DNA of 64,000 bases from CATQHW01 sp965243545 (GTDB taxonomy: Bacteria > Spirochaetota > Spirochaetia > SZUA-6 > Bin103), in NCBI GenBank assembly GCA_965243545.1, contig OZ251573.1:806001-870000 (forward strand), read 5' to 3'. The notes below the pieces were generated by a model. The model saw nothing but the letters and a program-made list of their open reading frames with translations, was not told where the DNA came from and did no database searches. Within the stretch, counting starts at the first letter, position 1. The number at the start of each line of letters is the position of its first letter. Positions 33,922 through 46,620 of the stretch are shown in pieces. Position numbers and translations under genes: made by a program.

Positions 33922-34752
33922 ATGGAGCGGCCGACGGTGGTGAGCGTTGCGAACGCCGGGGTGAAGCGCGTGGTGCGGCTGCGCCGCAGGCGGGCGCGCG
34001 ACCGCGAACGGGCGTTCCTGATCGAAGGCTATCGGGAGCTGCTCCGCGCGGTGGAGGCCGGCCTGCCGCTGGAGGCCGTCTACCATTGCCCGGCGTTCTA
34101 CCTGGGCGGCAACGAGCCGGCGCTGCTCGACCGGGCGCGGCGGACCTGCGGCGCCGAGCTGATCCCGGCCGAGGCGGCGGTGTTCGCCAAGCTCTCCTAC
34201 CGCGACCGGCCGGACGGGCTGCTGGCGGTGGCGCCGACGCCGGACTGGACGCTCGACCGCTTGCCGGCGCCGCCGGCCGATCCGCTGTACGTGGTCGCCA
34301 CCGCGATAGAGAAGCCGGGCAACCTCGGCACGCTGCTCCGCACCGCCGACGCGGTGGGCGCCGCCGCGGTGATCGTCTGCGATCCGGTGACCGATCTGTT
34401 CAATCCCAACGTGGTGCGCGCCAGCGTCGGCACGCTGTTCACGGCGCCGGCGGCGCAGGCCGAAGCGGGCGCGGCGCGCCGCTGGCTGGCCGAGCGCGGC
34501 GTGCGCACCGTCGTCACCACCCCCGCCGCCGGCCGCCGCTACACCGACCACGACTTGACCGGCGCGGTGGCCGTGGTGCTCGGCAACGAGCAGCTCGGCC
34601 TGGACCGGGCGTGGCTGAGCGGCGATCACGCCGCCGTGTCGATCCCGATGATGGGCCGCGCCGACTCGGTCAACGTGGCCATGGCGGGAGCGGCGCTCCT
34701 GTTCGAGGCGCTCCGCCAGCGGCGTCAGGTGGCTAACAAGCACTCATGCTAG
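33922..34752 (+). CDS. TrmH/SpoU-family RNA 2'-O-methyltransferase
   Basis: A 276-residue SPOUT methyltransferase that should methylate a ribose in rRNA or tRNA. An N-terminal substrate-binding region ('RARDRERAFLIEGYRELLRA') is followed by the SPOUT motifs: 'IEKPGNLGTLLRTADAVGA' (motif 1), 'CDPVTDLFNPNVVRASVGTL', 'VAVVLGNEQLGLDRAWL' (motif 2) and 'VSIPMMGRADSVNVAMAGAA' (motif 3, knot). Order and length are normal. ATG 33922 is used. It diverges from the GH5-like gene. The low-GC lipoprotein gene follows after 80 bases, which include a TTGACA at 34806 without a convincing -10 box. Confidence 0.87.
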   Translation: MERPTVVSVANAGVKRVVRLRRRRARDRERAFLIEGYRELLRAVEAGLPLEAVYHCPAFYLGGNEPALLDRARRTCGAELIPAEAAVFAKLSYRDRPDGLLAVAPTPDWTLDRLPAPPADPLYVVATAIEKPGNLGTLLRTADAVGAAAVIVCDPVTDLFNPNVVRASVGTLFTAPAAQAEAGAARRWLAERGVRTVVTTPAAGRRYTDHDLTGAVAVVLGNEQLGLDRAWLSGDHAAVSIPMMGRADSVNVAMAGAALLFEALRQRRQVANKHSC

Positions 34753-34832
34753 CGACTCGAAACCGTAGCGTGACCCTCGGCCCGGCTAAGGCTGACCCCT
34801 CGCTCTTGACACATCTTGGGTAAGGTGCCATC

Positions 34833-35546
34833 GTGGACGATTGGAGGATGAGCATGCAAAGTGTCGTTGGGTTCTCGCGTCTCTCGACGATCGAGCGGAT
34901 GATCTACGGGGCGGTCGCGACGGTTGTCCTGTTGGTGCTATCAGGCTGTTCGCAAGGGTTCGTGGATACCGTCCGCGAGTCGAACACTCCGGTAGAAAAT
35001 CCGGGGACAATGGGTCGTTTTCTGGAACAGGCAAAGGCGTTCTTGGCCACGCTTGATTCTGAGGACTATGAAGTTGCATACGTACCCGTATCAGAAGCGA
35101 TGTCCCAGGATACCGATTCCGCGGAGTACGAAGTACTGGCGAACAGAGGAATCCATGAGATACCATTAGTCACTTGGCGTGATGAGGATGCGCGCCGCAA
35201 ATTTCTATCCTCTTGGGCTGACTTCGTCAATGAACATTGCGGTGCCATTTGGCTTCGAGTTTCCGACGCCACTAACAATATCGAAGTGGTGGACACCGCG
35301 TACGTCTCTGACGAGTTCCTCGATCTTGTCCCGGAAGGGATGGAACCATTGGGAGCCATATACGTTCCACATTACCATTCATATAGAGATGACGATCTTC
35401 GCGCCAAATGCAAGGCGGCATGTAGAGTAATCGCTGCCGCCGTCTATGCTGCCTGCCGGTCACAAGGCGGCCCTTGGTATGAGTGCAACGTGTTCAAAGA
35501 GGCAGTACGAGTTGCGTGTGAACAGACGTGCGACCGATTGTTTTAG
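34833..35546 (+). CDS. Cys-rich lipoprotein, unknown function, likely acquired
   Basis: A 237-residue lipoprotein from GTG 34833 (ATG 34848 or 34854 possible): hydrophobic 'MIYGAVATVVLLVLSGC' with lipobox LSGC. The mature part is acidic ('ATLDSEDYEVAYVPVSEAM', 'EYEVLANRGIHEIPLVTWRD') and ends in a Cys cluster (CKAACRVIAAAVYAACRSQG, CNVFKEAVRVACEQTCD; six Cys in 45 residues), suggesting disulfides or a knot-like tail. Codon use is visibly more AT-rich than the neighbours on both sides, consistent with horizontal origin. The next gene begins inside its 3' end (19-base overlap). I do not recognise the family. Confidence 0.6.
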   Translation: MDDWRMSMQSVVGFSRLSTIERMIYGAVATVVLLVLSGCSQGFVDTVRESNTPVENPGTMGRFLEQAKAFLATLDSEDYEVAYVPVSEAMSQDTDSAEYEVLANRGIHEIPLVTWRDEDARRKFLSSWADFVNEHCGAIWLRVSDATNNIEVVDTAYVSDEFLDLVPEGMEPLGAIYVPHYHSYRDDDLRAKCKAACRVIAAAVYAACRSQGGPWYECNVFKEAVRVACEQTCDRLF

Positions 35547-36124
35547 GTCGCTTGAGTGGGATCAACGCCGACTTCTACCGTCGGTATGTTACGTCCTATC
35601 TCGCCGAAAATCGATCGCAGTGGCTGCGCAGCCTGCGTGAGTATTACGACCTGTCGCCGAATGGCGCCGGATCGGGACGCGCGGAAAGGACCGTCGACGC
35701 GGCGGCCGCGTTCTTTGCCAACGCGATTCCTGTCCTGCATCTCTGGCGTGCTCGACGGCGATTCACGACCCGGCTGCTTGGAGCGATGCAGGGTCTGTGC
35801 TGGTACGCGGGATTTGGGAGTGGGTGCGAGATTGAGGAGCCGGACGACTTCCATCGAGTGCTGCTTCGCTGGGCTGCGCCGAGTCGGCGCCGCCCGCGCG
35901 GCGAACCGGCGCCGACGGTCGAGCAGGTCGCTGCCGCGGTCTCATCGACGCTGCAAGCCGCGCATGTCCGGGTACTGGCGCTCGGTTTTTTGCCGATTAT
36001 CGGCGCCGTGGCCGGCATGCTGATCGAAGGTGCGCTGGTCTCGAGCTTTCGGCGTTGCGCTCACGCCTTCTATAGCGAGATGGCGGCGACCGGTGCGCGC
36101 GCTGCCCGCCGAACGGTTGCGTGA
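35528..36124 (+). CDS. EcsC-like protein, first of two tandem paralogues
   Basis: A 198-residue protein starting GTG 35528. It has an N-terminal basic/helical region, 'TVDAAAAFFANAIPVLHLWR', an amphipathic middle and a hydrophobic segment 'VRVLALGFLPIIGAVAGMLI' followed by EGALVSSFRRCAHAFYSEMA. That hydrophobic 'GFxPxxGAVxGxxI' plus helix resembles the C-terminus of EcsC family proteins, whose role is unknown. The same pattern recurs in the next gene, so the two are paralogues. The start overlaps the Cys-rich lipoprotein by 19 bases and the stop overlaps the next start as GTGA. The three form one acquired-looking unit. Confidence 0.5.
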   Translation: MRPIVLGRLSGINADFYRRYVTSYLAENRSQWLRSLREYYDLSPNGAGSGRAERTVDAAAAFFANAIPVLHLWRARRRFTTRLLGAMQGLCWYAGFGSGCEIEEPDDFHRVLLRWAAPSRRRPRGEPAPTVEQVAAAVSSTLQAAHVRVLALGFLPIIGAVAGMLIEGALVSSFRRCAHAFYSEMAATGARAARRTVA

Positions 36125-36756
36125 CCGGGCCGCGCGGCATCGGGAGGGCGCACCGGAGGTGGGTGGAAGGATACTGGGCAACTCATCGTTCCAAAGAGGT
36201 CGTGCGCCAGACGCGGGCGGCTTGGGTGGTCGCCCGGTCTCCGGCCCGGGTCCGATTGTATGCGGGGGCGTCGGGCTTACTGGGCAGCTGCCTGCCCGGT
36301 CTGCACGTAGCGGCGCTCCGGGCCGTCGAGGTCGGCATGTTCATGCAGGGGCTGCAGGCGATCGCCTGGCAGGCGGCCGCGCGGCGTGGACGTGAAGCGG
36401 AACACGACCGGGACTTCGCACGGCTCCTCTGGCGCTGGGCTCACCCCGGTTCGGACCGGGACGAGGCCGGCGGCGAGCCGCGCGGCCAGGACGACGTGAT
36501 CACGGCGGTGACGGCTGCGCTGCTCAGGGCGTACCGCTGGAAGCTGGCGTTCGGCTTCGTACCGCTGGTCGGCGCCGTCGTCGGGTATGCGATCAACGGG
36601 TCGCTGGGGCTTCGCTTCTACCGGCTCGCGCGGCGGTTCTACGATGCGGGCGCCGGCCGGGACGGCGGCGGTCAGGGCCGGTCTGCTACAGTACGCGGCC
36701 ATGGCGAGCGGCCGGCCCAACATCGTCCTGATCCTGACCGACCAGCAGCGGGGTGA
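36121..36756 (+). CDS. EcsC-like protein, second tandem paralogue
   Basis: Up to 211 residues from GTG 36121 (GTGA overlap with the previous gene). The matching core is 'FARLLWRWAHPGSDRDEAGG' (compare LLRWAAPSRRRPRGEPAP in the first copy) and 'WKLAFGFVPLVGAVVGYAIN', then LGLRFYRLARRFYDAGAG. The final 19 codons run across the start of the sulfatase gene (ATG 36701) in another frame and are not conserved in look, so the functional protein may simply end in a poorly constrained tail. Function unknown; membrane association is likely from the hydrophobic segment. Confidence 0.45.
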   Translation: MTGPRGIGRAHRRWVEGYWATHRSKEVVRQTRAAWVVARSPARVRLYAGASGLLGSCLPGLHVAALRAVEVGMFMQGLQAIAWQAAARRGREAEHDRDFARLLWRWAHPGSDRDEAGGEPRGQDDVITAVTAALLRAYRWKLAFGFVPLVGAVVGYAINGSLGLRFYRLARRFYDAGAGRDGGGQGRSATVRGHGERPAQHRPDPDRPAAG

Positions 36757-38149
36757 CGCGCTCGGCATTGAGGGCCATCCGGTGCTGCAGACGCCAAACC
36801 TCGACTGGCTGGCCGCTACCGGCGCCCGCTTCACCCGCGCCTACGCCGAGTGTCCGAGCTGCGTGCCGGCGCGCCGCACCATGATGAGCGGGATGGCGCC
36901 GGCGGCCAACGGCGCGGTCGGCATGGGCGTCGACCGCGACTGGGCGCCGCCTCACCTGCTGGCCGGCGAGCTCACCGCGGCCGGCTACCAGACCGAGATG
37001 ATCGGCAAGAGCCACGTGCGCGGGCGCGGATCGCGCCGCTGGCGGTACGGGTTCGAGCACGCGCAGATCGCCGACAACAGCAACACCGGCGACTACGCCG
37101 AGTGGCTGGCCGGCCGCGGCGTACGCGACCGGCACGCCGGCTACGCGCACGGGGTCTCCTCCAACGCCTGGGTGGGCCGGCCGCACCACCTGCCCGAGGA
37201 ACTGCTGCACACCTTCTGGGTCGTCGACCGCGCCATCGACTTCCTGGACCACCGCGACGACTCGCAGCCGTTCTTCCTCAACCTGTCGTTCATCGACCCG
37301 CACCCGCCGTTCACGCCGCCGCGCCACTACTACGACCGCTATATCGGCCGCGACCTGCCGGCGCCGCCGGTCGGCGACTGGGCGGCGGACCTGCCGGACC
37401 GCCCCGCGCCGCGCAAGGGCGTCAGCCCCAACGCCTGGTTCATCGATCTCGACGATCACGACCGGCGCTGCAGCCACGCCGCCTACTACGGGATGATCAA
37501 CTTCATCGACGATCAGATCGGCCGGCTGCTGCAGGCGATGGGAAGGCTGCGGTCGGACACCGTGTTCCTGTTCACCGCCGACCACGGCGAGATGCTCGGC
37601 GACCACAACCTGTTCCGCAAGACGTGGCCGTACGAGGGATCGGCGCGCGTGCCGTTCATCGTCAGCGGCCCCGAACGCGGTCCGCTCTGCTCCGGCGTGG
37701 CGTCGCCGGCGGCGGTCGGGCTGCAGGACCTGATGCCGACCATCCTGGACATCGCCGGCGCGCCGGTCCCGGAATCCGTGACCGGCCGCAGCCTGCTGCC
37801 GATCATGCGCGGCGAGGCGCAGGCGGTGCGCGAATATCTGCACGGCGAGCACGCCGGGCAGTACGAGTACCGGCTCGGCAACCACTACCTCACCGACGGC
37901 CGCCGCAAGTACGTCTGGTACTCGCAGACCGGCCGCGAGCATCTGTTCGATCTGGAGGCCGACCCGCAGGAGCTGCGCGACCTGGCGCCGGCCGGCGGGA
38001 CGGAGCTCGCCCGATGGCGGTCGCGTCTGGTCGACGTGCTGCGCGGCCGGCCGGAGGGATTCGTCCGCGACGGCGAACTGGTGGCGGGGCGGCCGCACGA
38101 GCTCTTCATCCCCGGTTACGATCCGGCCCGCACCTATCCCTATCTCTGA
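36701..38149 (+). CDS. Sulfatase (Cys-type, formylglycine-dependent)
   Basis: A 482-residue type I sulfatase that should hydrolyse sulfate esters from carbohydrates or related compounds. Start 'MASGRPNIVLILTDQQRGDA' supplies the first metal Asp pair region; the active-site signature is 'AECPSCVPARRTMMSG' with the CxPxR core, whose Cys must be converted to formylglycine. Further sites: 'HDRRCSHAAYYGMINFIDDQ', 'VFLFTADHGEMLGDHNLF' (metal Asp/His), 'TWPYEGSARVPFIVSGP'. No signal peptide, so it is cytoplasmic or needs another route. ATG 36701 is taken since it opens directly into the fold, though it overlaps the EcsC-like gene by 56 bases. The MetF-like gene follows 7 bases downstream. Confidence 0.88.
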   Translation: MASGRPNIVLILTDQQRGDALGIEGHPVLQTPNLDWLAATGARFTRAYAECPSCVPARRTMMSGMAPAANGAVGMGVDRDWAPPHLLAGELTAAGYQTEMIGKSHVRGRGSRRWRYGFEHAQIADNSNTGDYAEWLAGRGVRDRHAGYAHGVSSNAWVGRPHHLPEELLHTFWVVDRAIDFLDHRDDSQPFFLNLSFIDPHPPFTPPRHYYDRYIGRDLPAPPVGDWAADLPDRPAPRKGVSPNAWFIDLDDHDRRCSHAAYYGMINFIDDQIGRLLQAMGRLRSDTVFLFTADHGEMLGDHNLFRKTWPYEGSARVPFIVSGPERGPLCSGVASPAAVGLQDLMPTILDIAGAPVPESVTGRSLLPIMRGEAQAVREYLHGEHAGQYEYRLGNHYLTDGRRKYVWYSQTGREHLFDLEADPQELRDLAPAGGTELARWRSRLVDVLRGRPEGFVRDGELVAGRPHELFIPGYDPARTYPYL

Positions 38150-38156
38150 CGGCCGC

Positions 38157-39173
38157 ATGGCGAAGGCGAAGGGAGAGGCGCGGGGGGCGGACGGCGAGAT
38201 GCGCGCGCGCCTGGGCGCCGCGGGCGAACGGCTGGCCGCCGGCCGGTTCGTGATCACCGCCGAACAGACGCAGGCCGGCCAGGCGCGCGCCTACCGGCGG
38301 ATGGTGGACGGCGGTTTGATCGACGCGGTGACGCTGCCGGACCTGCCGCTGGTGGGACGCTTCCGCGACCTGCTGGCGCGGCGGCGTCCGGCGCGGCGGG
38401 CGCCGCGCCAGCCGTTGGAGCGGCGCGTCGCCGGCGCGTTGGCCAAGACCGCGGCGCCGGTGTTCACGGTGTCGGCCAGCCTGCGGACCGCCGGCATGGT
38501 GGCGCGGCGGGCGGCGGCGGCGCACGCCGGCGGCGCGGTCGCGCTGCTGGTGCTGTCGGGCGGCGGGCTGGTGCGCCGGCTGTTCGGCATCGTCAAGCTG
38601 GGGTGGCTGCTGCCGCAGAACTCGTTCCGCATCCTGCGCGCGGTGCGGCGCGCCTATCCCGATCAGCCGCTCTGGGCGGTGGAGAACCCGATCCTGCCGG
38701 GGCCGGCCGCCCGTGCGCGCCGCGCGCAGCGCAAGGTCGCCGCCGGCGCGGAGGCGATTCTGACGCAGCCGCCGTTCCTGTGGGGCCGGTTCACGCGCTG
38801 GCTGGCCGAACTCGAACGGCTCGGCGTGACGGCGCCGGTCATCTGCGGCGTCCCGATCGTCACGTCGCCGCTGTCGCTACGCACCTGGCTGTTCCTGGTC
38901 GGCTTCACCGGATCGCATTCGGAGACCGACGCCCTGCTCGCGCGCCTGCGGCAGGCGGAGGCGCGCGGCCGGGCGGCCGAGGAGGGGATGCGCTACACGG
39001 TCGAGTTGCTCAAGCGGCTGCGCGCGACCCCCGGCGTCGCCGGCGTCCACCTGATGCCGATCTTCGCGTGGCGGCGCATGGAGCGGGTCCTCGGCGCCGC
39101 CGGCCTGGGGCCGGCCGACCGCCTGGCCCGGGACCGCGCGGACGCGGCGCGCGAGGCTGTCGGAGACTCCTGA
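38157..39173 (+). CDS. MetF-like (methylenetetrahydrofolate reductase family) protein
   Basis: A 338-residue TIM-barrel protein with MTHFR-like segments: 'RFVITAEQTQAGQARAY', 'LIDAVTLPDLPLVGRFRDLL', 'PNQ'-equivalent region LLPQNSFRILRAVRRAYPDQ, then 'RAQRKVAAGAEAILTQPPFL' (the K-x-x-AGA-x-xI-x-TQ motif that closes the flavin site), 'APVICGVPIVTSPLSL' and C-terminal 'AGVHLMPIFAWRRMERVL'. MTHFR family members reduce methylene-THF or similar C1-folate with FAD. It is 7 bases after the sulfatase gene and ends 2 bases before the helicase start. Part of its sequence is duplicated at 50519-50622 on the far side of the defence operon. Confidence 0.7.
   Translation: MAKAKGEARGADGEMRARLGAAGERLAAGRFVITAEQTQAGQARAYRRMVDGGLIDAVTLPDLPLVGRFRDLLARRRPARRAPRQPLERRVAGALAKTAAPVFTVSASLRTAGMVARRAAAAHAGGAVALLVLSGGGLVRRLFGIVKLGWLLPQNSFRILRAVRRAYPDQPLWAVENPILPGPAARARRAQRKVAAGAEAILTQPPFLWGRFTRWLAELERLGVTAPVICGVPIVTSPLSLRTWLFLVGFTGSHSETDALLARLRQAEARGRAAEEGMRYTVELLKRLRATPGVAGVHLMPIFAWRRMERVLGAAGLGPADRLARDRADAAREAVGDS
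38693..38846 (+). repeat. metF-like gene segment duplicated at 50519-50622 (source copy)
   Basis: Two blocks of this gene recur downstream in the same orientation: 38693-38754 (62 bases) equals 50519-50580, and 38811-38846 (36 bases) equals 50587-50622, with no mismatch seen. The intervening 56 bases are replaced by 6 in the copy. The two sites are 11.8 kb apart and flank the four-gene defence operon. Confidence 0.85.
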
Positions 39174-39175
39174 CG

Positions 39176-42100
39176 ATGCCGGATGACACCGCCGGCCGCA
39201 GCCTGTTCATCGTCGACAACAGCGTTTCCGGCTGGACCGGCCTGCGCTACCTCAAGGAGTGGGCCGGCATCTCCCGCGCCTTCGACGTCGCCACCGGGTT
39301 CTTCGAGATCGGCGCGCTGCTCGCGCTCGACGGGGAATGGCAGCGGCTCGACCGCATCCGCCTGCTGATGGGCGCCGAGACCAGCCACCGCACGCGGCGC
39401 GCGCTGCTCGACGCGGTGCGCGCCCGCGCCGTGGACGCCCTGGACCGCAGCCTGGAGGAGGAAAAGGAAAAGCAGGCCAACCCGTTCCTGCGCGGCGTGC
39501 CGGCCATCCTCGACGCCCTGCGCCGGGGCAAGATCGAGTGCCGCATCTACGACCGCGCCAAGTTCCACGCCAAGGCGTACATCACGCACGCCCGGCTGGA
39601 AGTGGTGGGCGCGCAGGCGCTGGTCGGATCGAGCAACTTCACCCGCCCCGGACTGACGCAGAACGTGGAGCTCAACGTGCAGGTCCAGAGCGCGCGCGAA
39701 GTGGCGCAGCTCCGGGAGTGGTTCGAAGCGCACTGGAACGAAGCGCGCGACGCCACCGATACCATCGTCGAGACGATCGCGCGCCACACCCGCGACTACT
39801 CGCCGTTCGAGGTGTACGCGCGGGCGCTGCAGGAGTTCTTTCGCGGCCACGAGCTCACCGCCACCGAGTGGGACGAAACGCATTCGCGGATGTTCGGCCG
39901 CCTCGACCGCTATCAGCAGGAGGCGTATTGGGCGCTGATGAAGATCGCCCGCCGCCACGGCGGCGCCTTCCTGTGCGACGGCGTGGGGCTCGGCAAAACG
40001 TTCGTCGGCCTGATGCTGATCGAGCGGCTGATCCTGCACGAGGGGCGGCGCGTGGCGCTGTTCGCTCCCAAGGCGACGAAGGAAGGGGTGTGGGAGCCGC
40101 ACCTGCGGGAACTGCTGCCGCACATCGGCGGCGTGGGCGGCGGCGCCGACTTCAGCAATCTGGCGGTATTCAGCCATACCGACCTGGGCCGGGGCGGCGA
40201 TTTCCCGGACCGGTTCCGCCGGATCGCCGAACTGGCGGACGTGGTGATCGTCGACGAGGCGCACCACTTCCGCAATCCGGGCGCGCGCGGCAGCCGGAAC
40301 GGCAAGGCGCCCTCCCGCTATTACCGCCTGTACGATCTGCTCGACGCGACGGCGCGGCCCAAGACCGTATTCCTGCTCACCGCCACGCCGATCAACAACC
40401 GGCTGAGCGACTTCCGCCATATGACCGAGCTGTTCACCCGCCGCGACGAAACCCACTTCGCGCGCACGCTCGGCGTGAACCACCTGCGCGCCCACTTCAA
40501 CCGGATGGAGGCGGCGTTTCGCCGGCAGGTCGGCCACGACCTGGCCGACGCCGCCGATCAAGTGGCGGAGGTGCGGGAGCTGATGGCGACCGACGCCATC
40601 TTCGGCGAGTTGGTCGTGCAGCGCAGCCGCGCCTACGCGCGCGCCAGTCAACTGCGTCAGAACGGCGGCGCGGCGGTCTTCCCCAAGCGCGAGCCGCCGC
40701 AGGTGGCCGGCTACTCGATCCGCAAGACCTATGGCCGCCTTCTGGAACTGCTCGAAGAGGCGTTTGAGCGCGAGAACCCGCTGTTCACCCTGCCGATGTA
40801 CTACCCGCTGCACTGGTACACCGGGCCTGACCGGGACGTCGATCCGTTTGAGCAGAACCGCCAGCAGCAGGTCGTGGGCCTGATTCGCACCAACTTTCTC
40901 AAGCGGTTCGAGAGCTCGGTAGTCGCGTTCGAGCTCTCCTGCGACCGCCTGCTCAAGAAGCTGTTGGCGTTCGCCGAAGCGCACAGCCAAACCGATGCGG
41001 AACAGCGGCGGTTGGCGCGCTGGAAGATCCAGAACGCGCAGATCATCGGCTACGCCGCGCAGCGCGAGTTCGACTTCTTTGGCGAGGCCGGCGACGAGGA
41101 GCAGGACGAGGACGTCGTGCCGGCGGAGCTGCTCGAAGCGGTGGAACGGCTCGACCGCCGCGAGTACGACGTCCCGGAGATGCTGTCGGAGACGTTTCTG
41201 GACCTCGATCAGATCGTGAGGTTTCTGGAGGAAGCGCGCAAGTTCGAGCCGCGCCACGACGACAAGCTGCTGAAGCTGACGCGGCTGCTCGGCTCGAAGG
41301 CGCTCGCCGGACACAAGGTGCTGATCTTCACCGAGTTCGCCGACACCGCCCGCTACCTCAAGCGCCAACTCGACGCCGCCGGCATCGATCACGTGGCGCA
41401 GGTGGACAGCGCCACCACCCGCAACCGCGCGCAGGTGATCCGGCGCTTCTCGCCGTACTATAACGGCAGTTCCGCGGCTGCGCTCGCCGCGGCCGGGGAG
41501 ACCGAGGTGCGCGTGCTCATCTCCACCGACGTGCTGTCTGAGGGGCTCAACCTGCAGGACGCCGCGTGTCTGATCAACTACGATCTGCACTGGAATCCGG
41601 TGCGGTTGATGCAGCGCATCGGGCGCGTGGACCGCCGCCTCAATCCGGCCATTGAGCGGCAGATCGCGGCCGATCACCCTGCCGCCCCCAAGCGGGGCAC
41701 GGTCCGGTTCTGGAACTTCCTGCCGCCGGAGGAGCTCAACGCCATCCTCTCGCTCTATCAGCGGGTCACGCAGAAGACGCTGCTGATCTCCAAGACGCTC
41801 GGCATCGAAGGCCGGAAGCTGCTCACGCCGCAGGACGACTTCGACGCGCTCCGCGAGTTCAACGAGGCGTACGAAGGCACGCGGACCGCGATAGAGGAGA
41901 TGCACCTGGAATACCAGGCGCTCCTGCAGGCGGACCCCGGCTTGGAGCAGCGCCTCCGCCGGCTTCCCGGCGCCGTGTTCAGCGGCCGCCGGCGGGCGGC
42001 GAAAGGCGTTGCCGGGGTGTTTCTGTGCTACGCCCTGCCCGCGCTCGACAAGGAGACCGGCGAGTTTACCGAGGAAGCCGGCGCCGTGCGCTGGTACCTG

Positions 42101-42330
42101 TACGACCTCGACCGTGACGCCATCCTGGAGGAGCCGGGCGAGATCGTGGCCAGCATCCGCTCCGGGCCATCGACGCCGCGCACCTGCGTCATGGAGGAGC
42201 GCACCCTGCTCGACATCCGCAAGAAGGTCGAACGCCACGTCCGCAACGGCTACCTCAAGCGCATCGACGCCCCGGTCGGGGTGCGCCCCGCCCTCAAGTG
42301 CTGGATGGAACTGAACGAGGCGGGCGCGCA

Positions 42331-42334
<4 letters not shown>
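39176..42334 (+). CDS. PLD-nuclease/SF2 helicase (SNF2-like) of the restriction operon
   Basis: A 1052-residue fusion. Residues about 1-200 form a phospholipase D-like domain with HxK ('AKFHAKAYI', H131/K133) and GSSNFT (151-156), as in helicase-linked PLD nucleases. The helicase motor follows: a Q-type 'RLDRYQQEAYWALMKIA', Walker A DGVGLGKT (268-275), DEAH box 'VVIVDEAHHF' (360-363), TATP (402-405), and the C-terminal lobe with 'KVLIFTEFADTARYLKRQL', STDVLSEGLNLQDA (from about 782) and 'LMQRIGRVDRRL'. An acidic insertion with many Arg/Glu helices lies between the lobes. Its role would be to translocate on foreign DNA and cut. ATG 39176 is 2 bases after the MetF-like stop, and the methylase starts in a GTGA overlap with its stop. 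Confidence 0.85.

Positions 42335-46616
<4,282 letters not shown>

Positions 46617-46620
<4 letters not shown>

Noticed and set aside
34806..34832. Promoter ahead of the Cys-rich lipoprotein
   Set aside because: The TTGACA is perfect, but at 16-18 bases spacing no acceptable -10 box is present.
38993..42238. A 1081-codon open frame antisense to the helicase
   Set aside because: Same composition effect; no domain recognisable, while the plus strand has all helicase motifs.
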